Shown one piece after another: positions 16,469 through 24,676 of a stretch of 64,000 nucleotides of DNA. How positions within the stretch are numbered: the first letter of the stretch is position 1; every line of letters starts with the position of its first letter. Source of the DNA: Ferruginibacter sp. (GTDB lineage: Bacteria > Bacteroidota > Bacteroidia > Chitinophagales > Chitinophagaceae); the NCBI GenBank assembly GCA_016786725.1, contig JAEUVU010000016.1:62001-126000 (forward strand), in the 5' to 3' direction. The notes beneath the pieces are model-generated. The model did not search any database, had not been told where the DNA came from, and was given only the letters and a program-made list of their open reading frames with translations. Both the position numbers and the translations under genes were made by a program.

Positions 16469-19066
16469 TCAGCTCACCCCACTTCCTGCATCTACCATAT
16501 TGGCGGGATTTACAAAATGCAGTTTACCTGCTTTGTCTTCTGCCATTAAGATCATTCCCTGGCTTTCGATGCCCCGCATTTTACGTGGGGCAAGGTTGGC
16601 AACAACTACCACTTGTTTGCCTACAATATCTTCCGGAGCAAAATGCAAAGCAATTCCGCTTACTATCGTTCTTGTTTCAAAACCAAGATCAACAGAAAGC
16701 TTTAAAAGCTTATCCGCTTTCTCTACTTTTTCAGCAGTAAGAATTGTTCCTACTTTCAGATCAATCTTTTCAAAATCATCGAATTGGATTTCAGATTTTA
16801 GGTTGGCGGTTTCAGATTTTGCTGATTGTGTTTCCGGCGTTTTATTTTCCATTTTAATTCTTTCACTTTTAATTTTTAATTTCTCAACCTGTGCTTTTAC
16901 TTCATCATCTTCTATTTTCCTGAACAGCAGTTCGGGCGCCCTTAGAGAATAACCAACACTTAATAATTTTGGTTTACCTGCATTTTCCCATTCCAGCATC
17001 TTATCAACAACCTTCATCATGTAGCACATTTTTTTTGCTGCAAACGGTAAAAATGGATTGATGAAAACTGCAAGGTTTGCTGTTAATTGTAAACAACTGT
17101 GCAGGCAATTATCAATTTGTTTTTGAGCCCCGGGATTTGCTTCGAGGGACTTTGCAACAATCCACGGTTCTTTATCCTGCATGTATTTATTTCCTTTACG
17201 TGCAAGATCAATCACTTCATATAATGCATCTCTGAATTTATAAGCCTCTATGCTATTTTGAATTTTGAATTTTGAATTTTGAATTTCTTCAAATAAAGTC
17301 CTGTCTGCATCATCAAGAATATCAGTATGCAGTGGCGGAACTTTACCACCACACAATTTATGCATCAGCACAAATGTGCGATTCACAAAATTGCCGAAAA
17401 TGGCCACCAGTTCGCTGTTCACTGCATCCTGGAAACCTTTCCAGGTAAATTCGCTGTCTTTTGTTTCAGGAGCAATCTGGGTAAGGTAGTAGCGTAAAGC
17501 ATCCACCATCTGATCGCCACCGTTTTCTTTCTTCACAAAATCATTGATATAATCATCCATCTCAATACTCCAGCCACGGCTGGTACTCATCTTATCGCCT
17601 TCCAGGTTCATGAACTCGTTGCTGGGTACATTATCAGGCAAAATATCTCCATGCAGTTTCAGCATCACCGGAAAAATGATCGCATGAAAAACAATATTAT
17701 CCTTGCCAATAAAATGCACCAGTTTGGTATTCTTATCCTGCCAGTAAGGTTTCCAGTCTTTACCAGTATCAAGTGCCCATTGCTTGGTAGCGCTGATATA
17801 ACCGATTGGTGCATCAAACCAAACATATAATACTTTGCCTTCCACAAACCCAGCCCCCCCACCCCCCAAGGGGGGATTTGGCAAAGACTTCATTTTGTCA
17901 GGAAGCTCGTGCAATTTTGCAGAGATAGTTTCTAAAGTTTTGTATGTATCTGCCAATACTTCTTCATTGGTAAATCTAATAACAGTAAACCCTTCTTTAT
18001 TAAGCCATTCTGTTCTTTCTAAATCATTGTTTTTATTTTCTGGCAATTGATGAATTAATCCATCAACTTCAATAATCAACATTTTATCCAGGCAAACAAA
18101 ATCTGCAATATAGGAACCAATAATGTGCTGTCTTCTAAATTTATATCCTTCCATTTTTTTCCCCCGTAACATTTGCCATAATGCATTTTCCGCTTCAGTT
18201 GGATTACTTCTGCTATTTTTTACAAACTCCTTTAACAATCCATATACAAATGGATCCGCTGTTGCGTAATCAAAAGGTTCGTTCAAATTCTCAGGGTCTA
18301 AAATCCCCCCTTGGGGGGTGGGGGGGCTGGGAACTTTAACACCCCAATCCAAATCCCGTGTTACTGCTCTTGGTTGTAATCCCAAATCTATCCAGCTTTT
18401 GCACTGACCAAGCACATTGCTCTTCCAGTCATCTTTATGTTCATTTAAAATCCACTCACGCAAAAAAGTTTCGTGTTTATCCAAAGGCAGAAACCAATGT
18501 GTAGTTAATTTTTTTACCGGTGCGTTTCCACTTAATGTGCTACGTGGGTTTATCAGCTGATCAGGGCTCAAAGAGGTTCCGCATTTTTCGCATTGATCAC
18601 CGTATGCATTTTCATTGGCACAAACCGGGCAGGTGCCCATGATGTAACGGTCAGCCAAAAATGTTTTAGCTTCTTCGTCATAATACTGCTCTGTTTCTTT
18701 TTGCTCAAGATCACCTTTGTTATTAAGAGCTGTAAAAAACTCCTGTGCTGTTTCGTGATGTATTGGTTCAGATGTACGGTGATAAATATCGAAAGAAATA
18801 CCCAGGTCGGCCATATTGCTTTTTAGCATGGCGTGGTATTTATCAACTATTTCACGGGGCGTTGTTTTCTCCTTCATGGCCTGTATCGTAATGGCAGCGC
18901 CATGCTCATCGCTGCCACATACATATACCACATCTTCTTTTTTTGCACGTAAGTATCGTACATAAATATCGGCCGGCAAATATGCTCCTGCCAGGTGGCC
19001 AATATGCTTGGGACCGTTTGCATAAGGCAGGGCCGATGTAATTAAATATCTTTCTGGTTTGTTCAT
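16469..19066 (-). CDS. metG: Methionyl-tRNA synthetase interrupted in frame by a DUF559 nuclease domain
   Basis: An 865-residue MetG that charges tRNA-Met with methionine. Its normal parts are the HIGH-type site KHIGH (20-24), a zinc knuckle (CPVC...CEKC, about 145-162), KMSTS at 492-496, the anticodon-binding domain, and a C-terminal EMAP/Trbp111-like tRNA-binding domain (about 760-865). Between WGVKV (ending 245) and the conserved EGKVLYVWFDAPIGY strand (409 on) lie 161 extra residues, 246-406. Phylum MetGs are about 680-700 residues, so the excess is explained by this insert. The insert encodes a DUF559/Vsr-like endonuclease domain with no stop or frameshift at either edge. Whether the full chain folds with the domain as a loop, or is processed, is unknown. 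A second low-complexity stretch comes from a 7-bp repeat at 17255-17282. Confidence 0.93.
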   Translation of the reverse strand: MNKPERYLITSALPYANGPKHIGHLAGAYLPADIYVRYLRAKKEDVVYVCGSDEHGAAITIQAMKEKTTPREIVDKYHAMLKSNMADLGISFDIYHRTSEPIHHETAQEFFTALNNKGDLEQKETEQYYDEEAKTFLADRYIMGTCPVCANENAYGDQCEKCGTSLSPDQLINPRSTLSGNAPVKKLTTHWFLPLDKHETFLREWILNEHKDDWKSNVLGQCKSWIDLGLQPRAVTRDLDWGVKVPSPPTPQGGILDPENLNEPFDYATADPFVYGLLKEFVKNSRSNPTEAENALWQMLRGKKMEGYKFRRQHIIGSYIADFVCLDKMLIIEVDGLIHQLPENKNNDLERTEWLNKEGFTVIRFTNEEVLADTYKTLETISAKLHELPDKMKSLPNPPLGGGGAGFVEGKVLYVWFDAPIGYISATKQWALDTGKDWKPYWQDKNTKLVHFIGKDNIVFHAIIFPVMLKLHGDILPDNVPSNEFMNLEGDKMSTSRGWSIEMDDYINDFVKKENGGDQMVDALRYYLTQIAPETKDSEFTWKGFQDAVNSELVAIFGNFVNRTFVLMHKLCGGKVPPLHTDILDDADRTLFEEIQNSKFKIQNSIEAYKFRDALYEVIDLARKGNKYMQDKEPWIVAKSLEANPGAQKQIDNCLHSCLQLTANLAVFINPFLPFAAKKMCYMMKVVDKMLEWENAGKPKLLSVGYSLRAPELLFRKIEDDEVKAQVEKLKIKSERIKMENKTPETQSAKSETANLKSEIQFDDFEKIDLKVGTILTAEKVEKADKLLKLSVDLGFETRTIVSGIALHFAPEDIVGKQVVVVANLAPRKMRGIESQGMILMAEDKAGKLHFVNPANMVDAGSGVS
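17255..17282. repeat. 7-bp tandem repeat inside metG
   Basis: Four perfect copies of ATTTTGA lie in a row inside the metG coding region, encoding KFKIQNS-like residues between the anticodon-binding helices. The same heptamer-like sequence is common between genes in this phylum, so this looks like a simple-sequence expansion tolerated in a linker. Confidence 0.8.
17849..17879. repeat. Terminal inverted repeat of the metG element, one end
   Basis: Thirty-one bases starting CCCAG, then a C7-A-C6-AA-G6 core, ending ATTT. Exact reverse complement of 18301-18331. Confidence 0.92.
18301..18331. repeat. Terminal inverted repeat of the metG element, other end
   Basis: Thirty-one bases starting AAAT, then C6-TT-G6-T-G7, ending CTGGG. 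Exact reverse complement of 17849-17879. Confidence 0.92.
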
Positions 19067-19131
19067 TACGATGCAAAAATACCTAAATCATTTATGCTAT
19101 TTTGGATATTTATATTTTAATTTTATTAATC

Positions 19132-20592
19132 ATGAATAATTTGCAAGATATTATTTCAGCCTTTCAGGAATTCCTATTGCTGCCTGCAGAAACTGAATGG
19201 ATAGAGTTCAAAAAGAATAATTATAAACCCGACGAAATTGGTGAATATATATCAGCACTGTCAAATTCCGCTTCACTACTCAATAAGCCTTTTGGCTATC
19301 TGGTTTTTGGAGTTGAAAATGATACAATGCAGGTAGTAGGAACTGAATTTAAACCCAATGAAGAAAAGATTGGCGCCCAGGCGTTGGAAAATTGGCTGGC
19401 AACCTTACTTTCTCCCAGAATAGATTTCAGGATATATGAATTTCCTTATAATAATAAAAATATAGTTGTTTTTAGCATTGATGCAACAACTAATACTCCT
19501 GTAGAATTTAAGGCAGAAGCATTTATAAGAATAGGATTCTATAAAAAGAAACTGAAAGAACATCCCGAAAAGGCTAGAAAAATCTGGACAAAAATAAACA
19601 ATTATACTTTTGAAAAAGGGATTGCAGAAAGAGGTTTAACTGATGATGAAGTTTTTAAATTATTAGACTACCCATCCTACTATGAACTTACCGGGCAAAG
19701 TTTACCCAAGAATTCATCTTCGATACTCGAAAAATTTATAGAAGAAAGACTTATTGTTAGTGACGGACGTTATTATAACATCACTAATCTGGGGGCTATA
19801 TTATTCGCAAAAAAAATTGAGCAATTTGATAGTTTATCAAGAAAAGCCTTACGTGTAATTCAATACCATGGAACAAATAAATTTAATGCTGTAAAAGAGC
19901 AAATTGGTAAAAAAGGCTATGCCAATGGGTTTGGTGGCTTAATCAGCTACATTTCGGGTATATTACCAACAAATGAAGAAATCGGCCATGCGTTCCGCCA
20001 TGAAAGTTCACTATACCCCCCAATTGCCATAAGAGAGCTAGTTGCAAATTGCATTATTCATCAGGACTTTTCAATTAGCGGCACATCTCCAATGGTTGAA
20101 ATATTTGAAAACAGAATTGAGATTACCAATCCAGGTAAGCCTTTAATTTCTACATTAAGATTTATAGATCATTCGCCTGAAAGCAGAAATGAAACGCTTG
20201 CAAAATTTATGAGAAGAATAAATATTTGTGAAGAACGTGGAAGCGGAATTGATAAAGTTGTGTCTATATGTGAATTATACCAATTACCAGCACCAGATTT
20301 TGTAGAGGGTGATAATTTTACGAGAGTCATTTTATTTGCTCCAAAAAAATTGAGGCAAATGGATAAAAAAGATAAAATGAGAGCCGCTTATCAACATTGT
20401 TGTCTTAAATATATAACAGGTGAATTAATGACCAATCAATCTTTAAGGGAAAGATTTAATATAGATGATAAAAACTATCCTATTATTTCGAGAATGATTG
20501 ATGAAGCAAAGTCTGAAAAATTAATCAAAGACTACGACCCTGAAAATAAATCAAGAAAATATGCCAGATATATACCCTTTTGGGCTGGTTAG
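19132..20592 (+). CDS. Schlafen/AlbA-2 domain protein with ATPase-like domain
   Basis: About 486 residues from the ATG at 19132. The N-terminal 130 residues form an AlbA_2/Schlafen-type putative nucleic-acid-binding domain (EWIEFKKN, then GYLVFGVEND). The middle has the HATPase_c_4 RecG-like segment (AIRELVANCIIHQDFS, then IEITNPGKP and GSGIDKV). The tail looks like a winged helix. Such proteins are usually annotated as transcriptional regulators or helicase-related and are often found in defence or variable regions, but their biochemistry is poorly known. Codon use is clearly more AT-rich than the neighbours, suggesting transfer. The gene is divergent from metG. Confidence 0.85.
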   Translation: MNNLQDIISAFQEFLLLPAETEWIEFKKNNYKPDEIGEYISALSNSASLLNKPFGYLVFGVENDTMQVVGTEFKPNEEKIGAQALENWLATLLSPRIDFRIYEFPYNNKNIVVFSIDATTNTPVEFKAEAFIRIGFYKKKLKEHPEKARKIWTKINNYTFEKGIAERGLTDDEVFKLLDYPSYYELTGQSLPKNSSSILEKFIEERLIVSDGRYYNITNLGAILFAKKIEQFDSLSRKALRVIQYHGTNKFNAVKEQIGKKGYANGFGGLISYISGILPTNEEIGHAFRHESSLYPPIAIRELVANCIIHQDFSISGTSPMVEIFENRIEITNPGKPLISTLRFIDHSPESRNETLAKFMRRINICEERGSGIDKVVSICELYQLPAPDFVEGDNFTRVILFAPKKLRQMDKKDKMRAAYQHCCLKYITGELMTNQSLRERFNIDDKNYPIISRMIDEAKSEKLIKDYDPENKSRKYARYIPFWAG

Positions 20593-20716
20593 ATTTATCG
20601 CTCATGTAACTAAGCTCTGTAGATTTATTCATATATAATTGATTATCAACCATTTTTCATGTAACTGTCATGTAATTTTTACCACCCCAAAATGTGAATA
20701 ACTTTTAAACCAACAC

Positions 20717-21736
20717 ATGAAACGTAAACATTTTCTTTCATCTTTTATTCCACTGGCAGCATCATTAGGCGCTGTTGCAAGAGGCAAAACCAATCTTGAT
20801 GAGTCTCCTGTGGTTAAGCCCCCTTATTTAAAACCGGGAGATACCATTGGCATTTGCTGCCCCGCAGGCTTTATCACATCAGAAGACATTCAGCCTGCTT
20901 TACTCAAACTGAAAGAATGGGGATTTATTGCCAGGATCGGTAATACCATCGGCAAAAAGGATTTTACGTTTGGCGGCACTGATGCTGAACGCCTGAACGA
21001 CCTGCAGCAGATGCTGGATGATAAAAGCATTAAAGCCATCCTTTTTGCAAGGGGCGGATATGGCGGTGTACGCATCATTGACAAACTGAACTTTAAAAAA
21101 TTTGACCGTGACCCGAAATGGATCATCGGTTTTAGCGATGCAACTGTTTTTCATTCGCACATTAATGATAAATACCGCATTGCAACCATTCATTCAAAAA
21201 TGTGCAACAGCTTTCCCAGCGACTGGAACATGGCTGAACCTGCACAAAAAGAAACCATTGAATCAATAAACAATTGTTTGAAAGGCGAACGGATGAAATA
21301 TCTTTTTACTCCTAATGAAAAAAACAGGACCGGTATTGCAACAGGCGAATTGGTAGGCGGTAATTTAAAAACGCTGGAATCGCTGGCCGGCAGCGCATCT
21401 GACATACACACAAAAGATAAAATTTTGTTTGTGGAAGATACCGGCGAATATTTGTACAGCATTGACCGTATGTTCTGGAATTTAAAACGAAGCGGTAAAT
21501 TAGATAAACTGAAAGGCCTGATCGTTGGTGGTTTTAAAATAAAAGCTGACACACCCGGCGAAGAATTTGGCAAAACCCTCGAAGACATTGTGCTGGAAAA
21601 AGTGGCAGAATACAAATACCCGGTTTGTTTTGATTTTCCCGTAGGACACCAGAAAAATAATTTTGCACTCAAATGCGGCGCCATACACACATTGGGTGTA
21701 CATTTAAACGAATGCAGATTAACAGAAGTATCATGA
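20717..21736 (+). CDS. LD-carboxypeptidase (peptidase S66), exported copy
   Basis: A 339-residue S66 peptidase with an N-terminal hydrophobic export signal (KRKHFLSSFIPLAASLGAVA). This family removes D-alanine from the tetrapeptide of peptidoglycan during recycling. Signature stretches are FARGGYGGVRIID, the nucleophile region GFSDAT, the Glu region FVEDTGEYLYSIDRM and the His region FPVGHQKNNFAL. It overlaps the next S66 gene by four bases (ATGA), so the two are likely translationally coupled. The two proteins are clear paralogues from a tandem duplication, and only this one has a signal sequence, which would place one enzyme outside and the other inside the cytoplasmic membrane. Confidence 0.9.
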   Translation: MKRKHFLSSFIPLAASLGAVARGKTNLDESPVVKPPYLKPGDTIGICCPAGFITSEDIQPALLKLKEWGFIARIGNTIGKKDFTFGGTDAERLNDLQQMLDDKSIKAILFARGGYGGVRIIDKLNFKKFDRDPKWIIGFSDATVFHSHINDKYRIATIHSKMCNSFPSDWNMAEPAQKETIESINNCLKGERMKYLFTPNEKNRTGIATGELVGGNLKTLESLAGSASDIHTKDKILFVEDTGEYLYSIDRMFWNLKRSGKLDKLKGLIVGGFKIKADTPGEEFGKTLEDIVLEKVAEYKYPVCFDFPVGHQKNNFALKCGAIHTLGVHLNECRLTEVS

Positions 21737-22638
21737 TAAAAATTCCTCCTTATTTAAAGAAAGGCGACACGATTGGCATTACCTGCCCGGCCGGTTATAT
21801 GGATGCTGCAAAAGCACAAACCTGCATCAGCACGTTACAAAGCTGGGGCTTTGAGGTGATGGTGGGCAAAACATTAGGCAGTAACTCAAAAAATTATTTT
21901 AGTGGCACTGATGAAGAACGTGCAGATGAACTGCAGGCCATGCTGGATGATGAGCGTATCAATGCCATTCTTTTTGGCCGTGGCGGTTATGGTATGGGAA
22001 GAATTATTGACCAACTCGACTTTACAAAATTTAAAAAGAATCCCAAGTGGGTGATCGGCTTTAGTGATATCACCATTTTACATGCACATCTCTATACTAA
22101 AATAAAAACCGCATCGCTGCATGCACCCATGGCTGCCGCATTTAATGATGGCGAAAATGAATTTATACGATCGTTGCACAAAGCCGTTGCTGGTAAAAAA
22201 GCAAAGTACAGCTGCGATGCACATGCTTTTAACAAGGCCGGAAATGTTACCGGAGAACTTGTTGGTGGCAACCTTTCTTTGCTGGCGCATATTATCGGAA
22301 CACCGTCAGATATCAACACAAAAAACAAAATACTTTTTATTGAAGATATCGGTGAACAGATATACAATACCGACCGCTTACTGTACCAGTTAAAACGCAG
22401 TGGCAAACTGCAGAACCTTGCCGGGCTTATTGTTGGGGGTTTTACAGATATGAAAGATACTGACCGGCCTTTTGGAAAAAATGTTTATGCGGTGATACAG
22501 GATATTGTCTCGGGTTACAATTTCCCGGTTGCATTTGGGTTTCCGGTAAGCCATGGTAAAGAGAATTATGCTTTAAAGATCGGTGTTAACTACACATTGA
22601 AAGTGAGCAAAACAAAAACACAGTTAGCGGAGGGTTAA
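21733..22638 (+). CDS. LD-carboxypeptidase (peptidase S66), cytoplasmic copy
   Basis: About 301 residues from the ATG at 21733, whose start overlaps the stop of the preceding gene. The protein begins directly at the domain (IKIPPYLKKGDTIGITCPAG), so it has no export signal. It carries the same S66 landmarks: FGRGGYGMGRIID, GFSDITILH, FIEDIGEQIYNTDRL and FPVSHGKENYAL. It probably trims cytoplasmic muropeptides in cell-wall recycling. Its end overlaps the convergent hydrolase by 15 bases. A longer frame back to 21673 exists but lies wholly inside the upstream gene and is not needed. Confidence 0.9.
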   Translation: MIKIPPYLKKGDTIGITCPAGYMDAAKAQTCISTLQSWGFEVMVGKTLGSNSKNYFSGTDEERADELQAMLDDERINAILFGRGGYGMGRIIDQLDFTKFKKNPKWVIGFSDITILHAHLYTKIKTASLHAPMAAAFNDGENEFIRSLHKAVAGKKAKYSCDAHAFNKAGNVTGELVGGNLSLLAHIIGTPSDINTKNKILFIEDIGEQIYNTDRLLYQLKRSGKLQNLAGLIVGGFTDMKDTDRPFGKNVYAVIQDIVSGYNFPVAFGFPVSHGKENYALKIGVNYTLKVSKTKTQLAEG

Positions 22639-23436
22639 CAAACTATCTAACTTTTTTGTATAAAGATCAAAGGTTGCCAGGTTGTGATGTGTGCCTTTAT
22701 CAACCGTTATAAATTCATCGCCTTGCTTTAGCATTTTTTTCAGCCTTGCTGCATTGCGGTAAGGTATCACGCCATCACCGGTACCATGAAATATGGTAAT
22801 GGGATAATTTACATCAGCCAGGTATTCATGGGTTGGTATTTTATAATTGCTCATGGCCCTGGTTGGATAAATGGGTGCATAGCAACTGAACAGCGATGGA
22901 ACGCTGTAATAGGGCGTTTCCAGTATCAGTTTTTTATTATCAGAGCGGGAAGCCACATAGGCTGCAATACCTGTACCCAGTGATTTGCCATAGATGATGA
23001 TACTATCCCTTCCGTATTTTGATGTTGCCATTTTTTGAACTTCCAAAGCCTGCTCATAGATTTTTTTTTCCGTACGCTCCCCGGTGCTTTTGCCAAAACC
23101 AGGATAATCTTCCATCCATACTTCGTAACCATTTTTGGTAAAGTTGGCGGCAAACTTTGCATAGCGTTCAATATTCTGCCGGTTGCCATGATAATAAAGT
23201 ACAACACCCTTTCTTAAAGAATCTTCAGGAAAAAATTTGATCATATTTACAGTATCCGTTCCGTTCATAGCTACATTCACTTCTTCAAAAGGAGTATCAA
23301 AATGATATACGTAGGAACCAGGTAATGTTTGCGGGTGAAACAAAAATTTCTCCTGTAAATAAAATAAGGCAATACCAATGATGCAGTAAACAAGCACAGT
23401 TATTTTAAGCCAGCGGAAGATTCGTTTCCAGTTCAT
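22624..23436 (-). CDS. Alpha/beta hydrolase, membrane-anchored
   Basis: About 270 residues from the ATG at 23436. One N-terminal membrane helix (ITVLVYCIIGIALFYL) is followed by an alpha/beta hydrolase domain with the YYHGNRQN oxyanion region, the nucleophile elbow YGKSLGTG, an Asp-bearing FHGTGDGVIPY and the terminal DKGTHHNL. It belongs to the ABHD13/17-like or YqkD-like serine hydrolases, whose substrates are unknown in bacteria. It is a close paralogue of the next gene upstream, in tandem on the same strand with a hairpin repeat between them. Confidence 0.87.
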   Translation of the reverse strand: MNWKRIFRWLKITVLVYCIIGIALFYLQEKFLFHPQTLPGSYVYHFDTPFEEVNVAMNGTDTVNMIKFFPEDSLRKGVVLYYHGNRQNIERYAKFAANFTKNGYEVWMEDYPGFGKSTGERTEKKIYEQALEVQKMATSKYGRDSIIIYGKSLGTGIAAYVASRSDNKKLILETPYYSVPSLFSCYAPIYPTRAMSNYKIPTHEYLADVNYPITIFHGTGDGVIPYRNAARLKKMLKQGDEFITVDKGTHHNLATFDLYTKKLDSLLTLR

Positions 23437-23447
23437 ATGAAACAAAG

Positions 23448-23497
23448 TTATCGGTTAATCGTTAATTGGCCCACGATTAACCAATAACTGATAACCG
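23448..23497. repeat. Intergenic hairpin of GTTAAT type
   Basis: An imperfect palindrome (ATCGGTTAATCGTTAATTGG against CGATTAACCAATAACTGAT) fills the gap between the two tandem hydrolase genes. Similar GTTAAT-rich hairpins lie at about 24291-24376 and 45563-45641. Confidence 0.6.
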
Positions 23498-23501
23498 TCT
23501 A

Positions 23502-24290
23502 TCAGTATTGCAAAATATCCCTGATGAAATTGTGGTACTCCGGAAAGGATGGAAGATTATTGTGCCCGCCGCCCGGAATGCGGATCAGCGTTATTTTACG
23601 GGCATTGAGCGCCTGCAATTTTTCGCTGTTACTGATGGGTATCAGCCAGTCTTTGGTACCATGCAGGATATATGTATGGCAATTCACTTTGGTTATCCAT
23701 TTATCGGTACGCATATGAAAGCGCAGCACATACCGTACAGGAAGTATCGGTAAAAACCGCTCCACCACTTTTTTAAAGCTAAAATAGGGTGCATCCAAAA
23801 TTAAGTAGCGTGGTTTATTATCGCTGGCCAGTTTGGCAGCAAAACCGCTGCCCATGCTGCGTCCATAAACCAGCATATGGTTCTCGGTATATTTTTCTGC
23901 AAGTTTTTGATAAACAAACTGCATATCGTTCAACATATCTTTTTCGTTGCGCTTGCCGGTGCTTTTACCAAAGCCACGGTAATCTACCAGCACCACATCG
24001 TATTTGTAGCGGTAAAAATCTTTGGCATATTTGGCCCAGCCTTTAATGCTGCGGCTGTTGCCATGAAAATAAAGTACCAGCCCCAGTGGTTTCTCTACTT
24101 TAAAGTGCAGGCCGTTAATGCGTACGCCCGGCTCCACATCAAAAAAAAGTTCCTCAAAAGGTGCATCGTATTTGTAAACAAAATCCTGCTTTAATTTTTC
24201 CGGTTTAAAAATGAATTTCTCCTGTAAAAAATAAGCAAGAACAGATAAGGCTGCAATTGCAATGATGATATAGATTGCTATTTGAAGCAA
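23502..24290 (-). CDS. Alpha/beta hydrolase, membrane-anchored paralogue
   Basis: A 262-residue protein starting at a TTG codon; no in-frame ATG is available near the domain start, and the frame closes with a stop just upstream in a GTTAAT-type repeat. It has an N-terminal membrane helix, YFHGNSRS, the nucleophile elbow YGRSMGSG, LHGTKDWLIP and a terminal GGGHNNLPS. It is a tandem paralogue of the downstream gene. The YRGFGKSTGKR segment is shared between the two. The substrate is unknown; cell-envelope lipid or peptide hydrolysis is possible. Confidence 0.85.
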   Translation of the reverse strand: MLQIAIYIIIAIAALSVLAYFLQEKFIFKPEKLKQDFVYKYDAPFEELFFDVEPGVRINGLHFKVEKPLGLVLYFHGNSRSIKGWAKYAKDFYRYKYDVVLVDYRGFGKSTGKRNEKDMLNDMQFVYQKLAEKYTENHMLVYGRSMGSGFAAKLASDNKPRYLILDAPYFSFKKVVERFLPILPVRYVLRFHMRTDKWITKVNCHTYILHGTKDWLIPISNSEKLQALNARKITLIRIPGGGHNNLPSFPEYHNFIRDILQY

Positions 24291-24376
24291 AGCAGTTAAT
24301 GGTTATTTGTTAAAGGTTAATGTTTAAGCAGGCTGTTAAATTAAGCATTCTGGTTCAAACTATTAACGCTTAACTT

Positions 24377-24676
24377 TTAACCTGTAACTTTTCTCCACGC
24401 TTCTGTGCCGCCGATAAGGTTTACAAGGTTGGTGAATGGAAATTTTTCCTGCAGGCGCTGAATGGCTACCTGGCTGCGTATGCCTTTGCGGCAGTAGAGT
24501 ACTACCGGTTTATCTTTTGCGATGGCATTGATATGCCGGGTAATTTCATTAAGTGGAATTAACTGGCCGCCGATATTGAATTCTTCGTGTTCAAAAGGTT
24601 CACGAACATCAATCAGCTGAATATCTTCGCCAGAGTTTATTTTTTGCTTAAGTAATATAGCAGTAATCGAGTTCAT
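24377..24676 (-). CDS. Rhodanese-like sulfurtransferase domain protein
   Basis: A 99-residue single rhodanese domain with active-site loop CRKGIRS, an N-terminal LIDVREPFEHEEFNIGG and a C-terminal LIGGTEAW. Small rhodaneses carry sulfane sulfur as a cysteine persulfide, or bind other thiol or oxyanion ligands. It is cytoplasmic, with no signal peptide. It lies upstream of the hydrolase pair on the same strand, but with a GTTAAT-type repeat gap between, so co-transcription is uncertain. Confidence 0.9.
   Translation of the reverse strand: MNSITAILLKQKINSGEDIQLIDVREPFEHEEFNIGGQLIPLNEITRHINAIAKDKPVVLYCRKGIRSQVAIQRLQEKFPFTNLVNLIGGTEAWRKVTG

Larger units (their letters stand above)
17849..18331 (-). 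mobile_element. DUF559-encoding inverted-repeat element inserted in metG
   Basis: A 483-bp segment, exactly 161 codons, is bounded by perfect 31-bp inverted repeats at 17849-17879 and 18301-18331. Each repeat contains its own CCCCCC-AA-GGGGGG palindrome. Read in the metG frame, the repeats encode SPPTPQGG at one edge and PPLGGGGAG at the other. The interior encodes a DUF559 domain of the PD-(D/E)XK fold: E291/E293 in NPTEAE, the RRQHIIGSYIADF strand with D322, and E333-V-D335 in IIEVDG, all in metG numbering. No transposase gene is present. No clear target duplication is seen; only short T-rich similarity flanks it. Similar GC-rich palindromes occur without cargo, for example after kup at 24891-24918. 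Whether the nuclease drives its own movement is inference. Confidence 0.85.

Noticed and set aside
17665..18050. Separate genes on either strand inside the metG insert
   Set aside because: The short frames there (for example at 17835-18050 plus) only read the C/G-run repeats and the antisense of DUF559. The metG frame is continuous and carries all domain motifs.
17849..18331. Intein inside MetG
   Set aside because: No splicing-block cysteine or serine at the junction, no terminal His-Asn, and the insert is a bare DUF559 domain with DNA inverted repeats at its ends.
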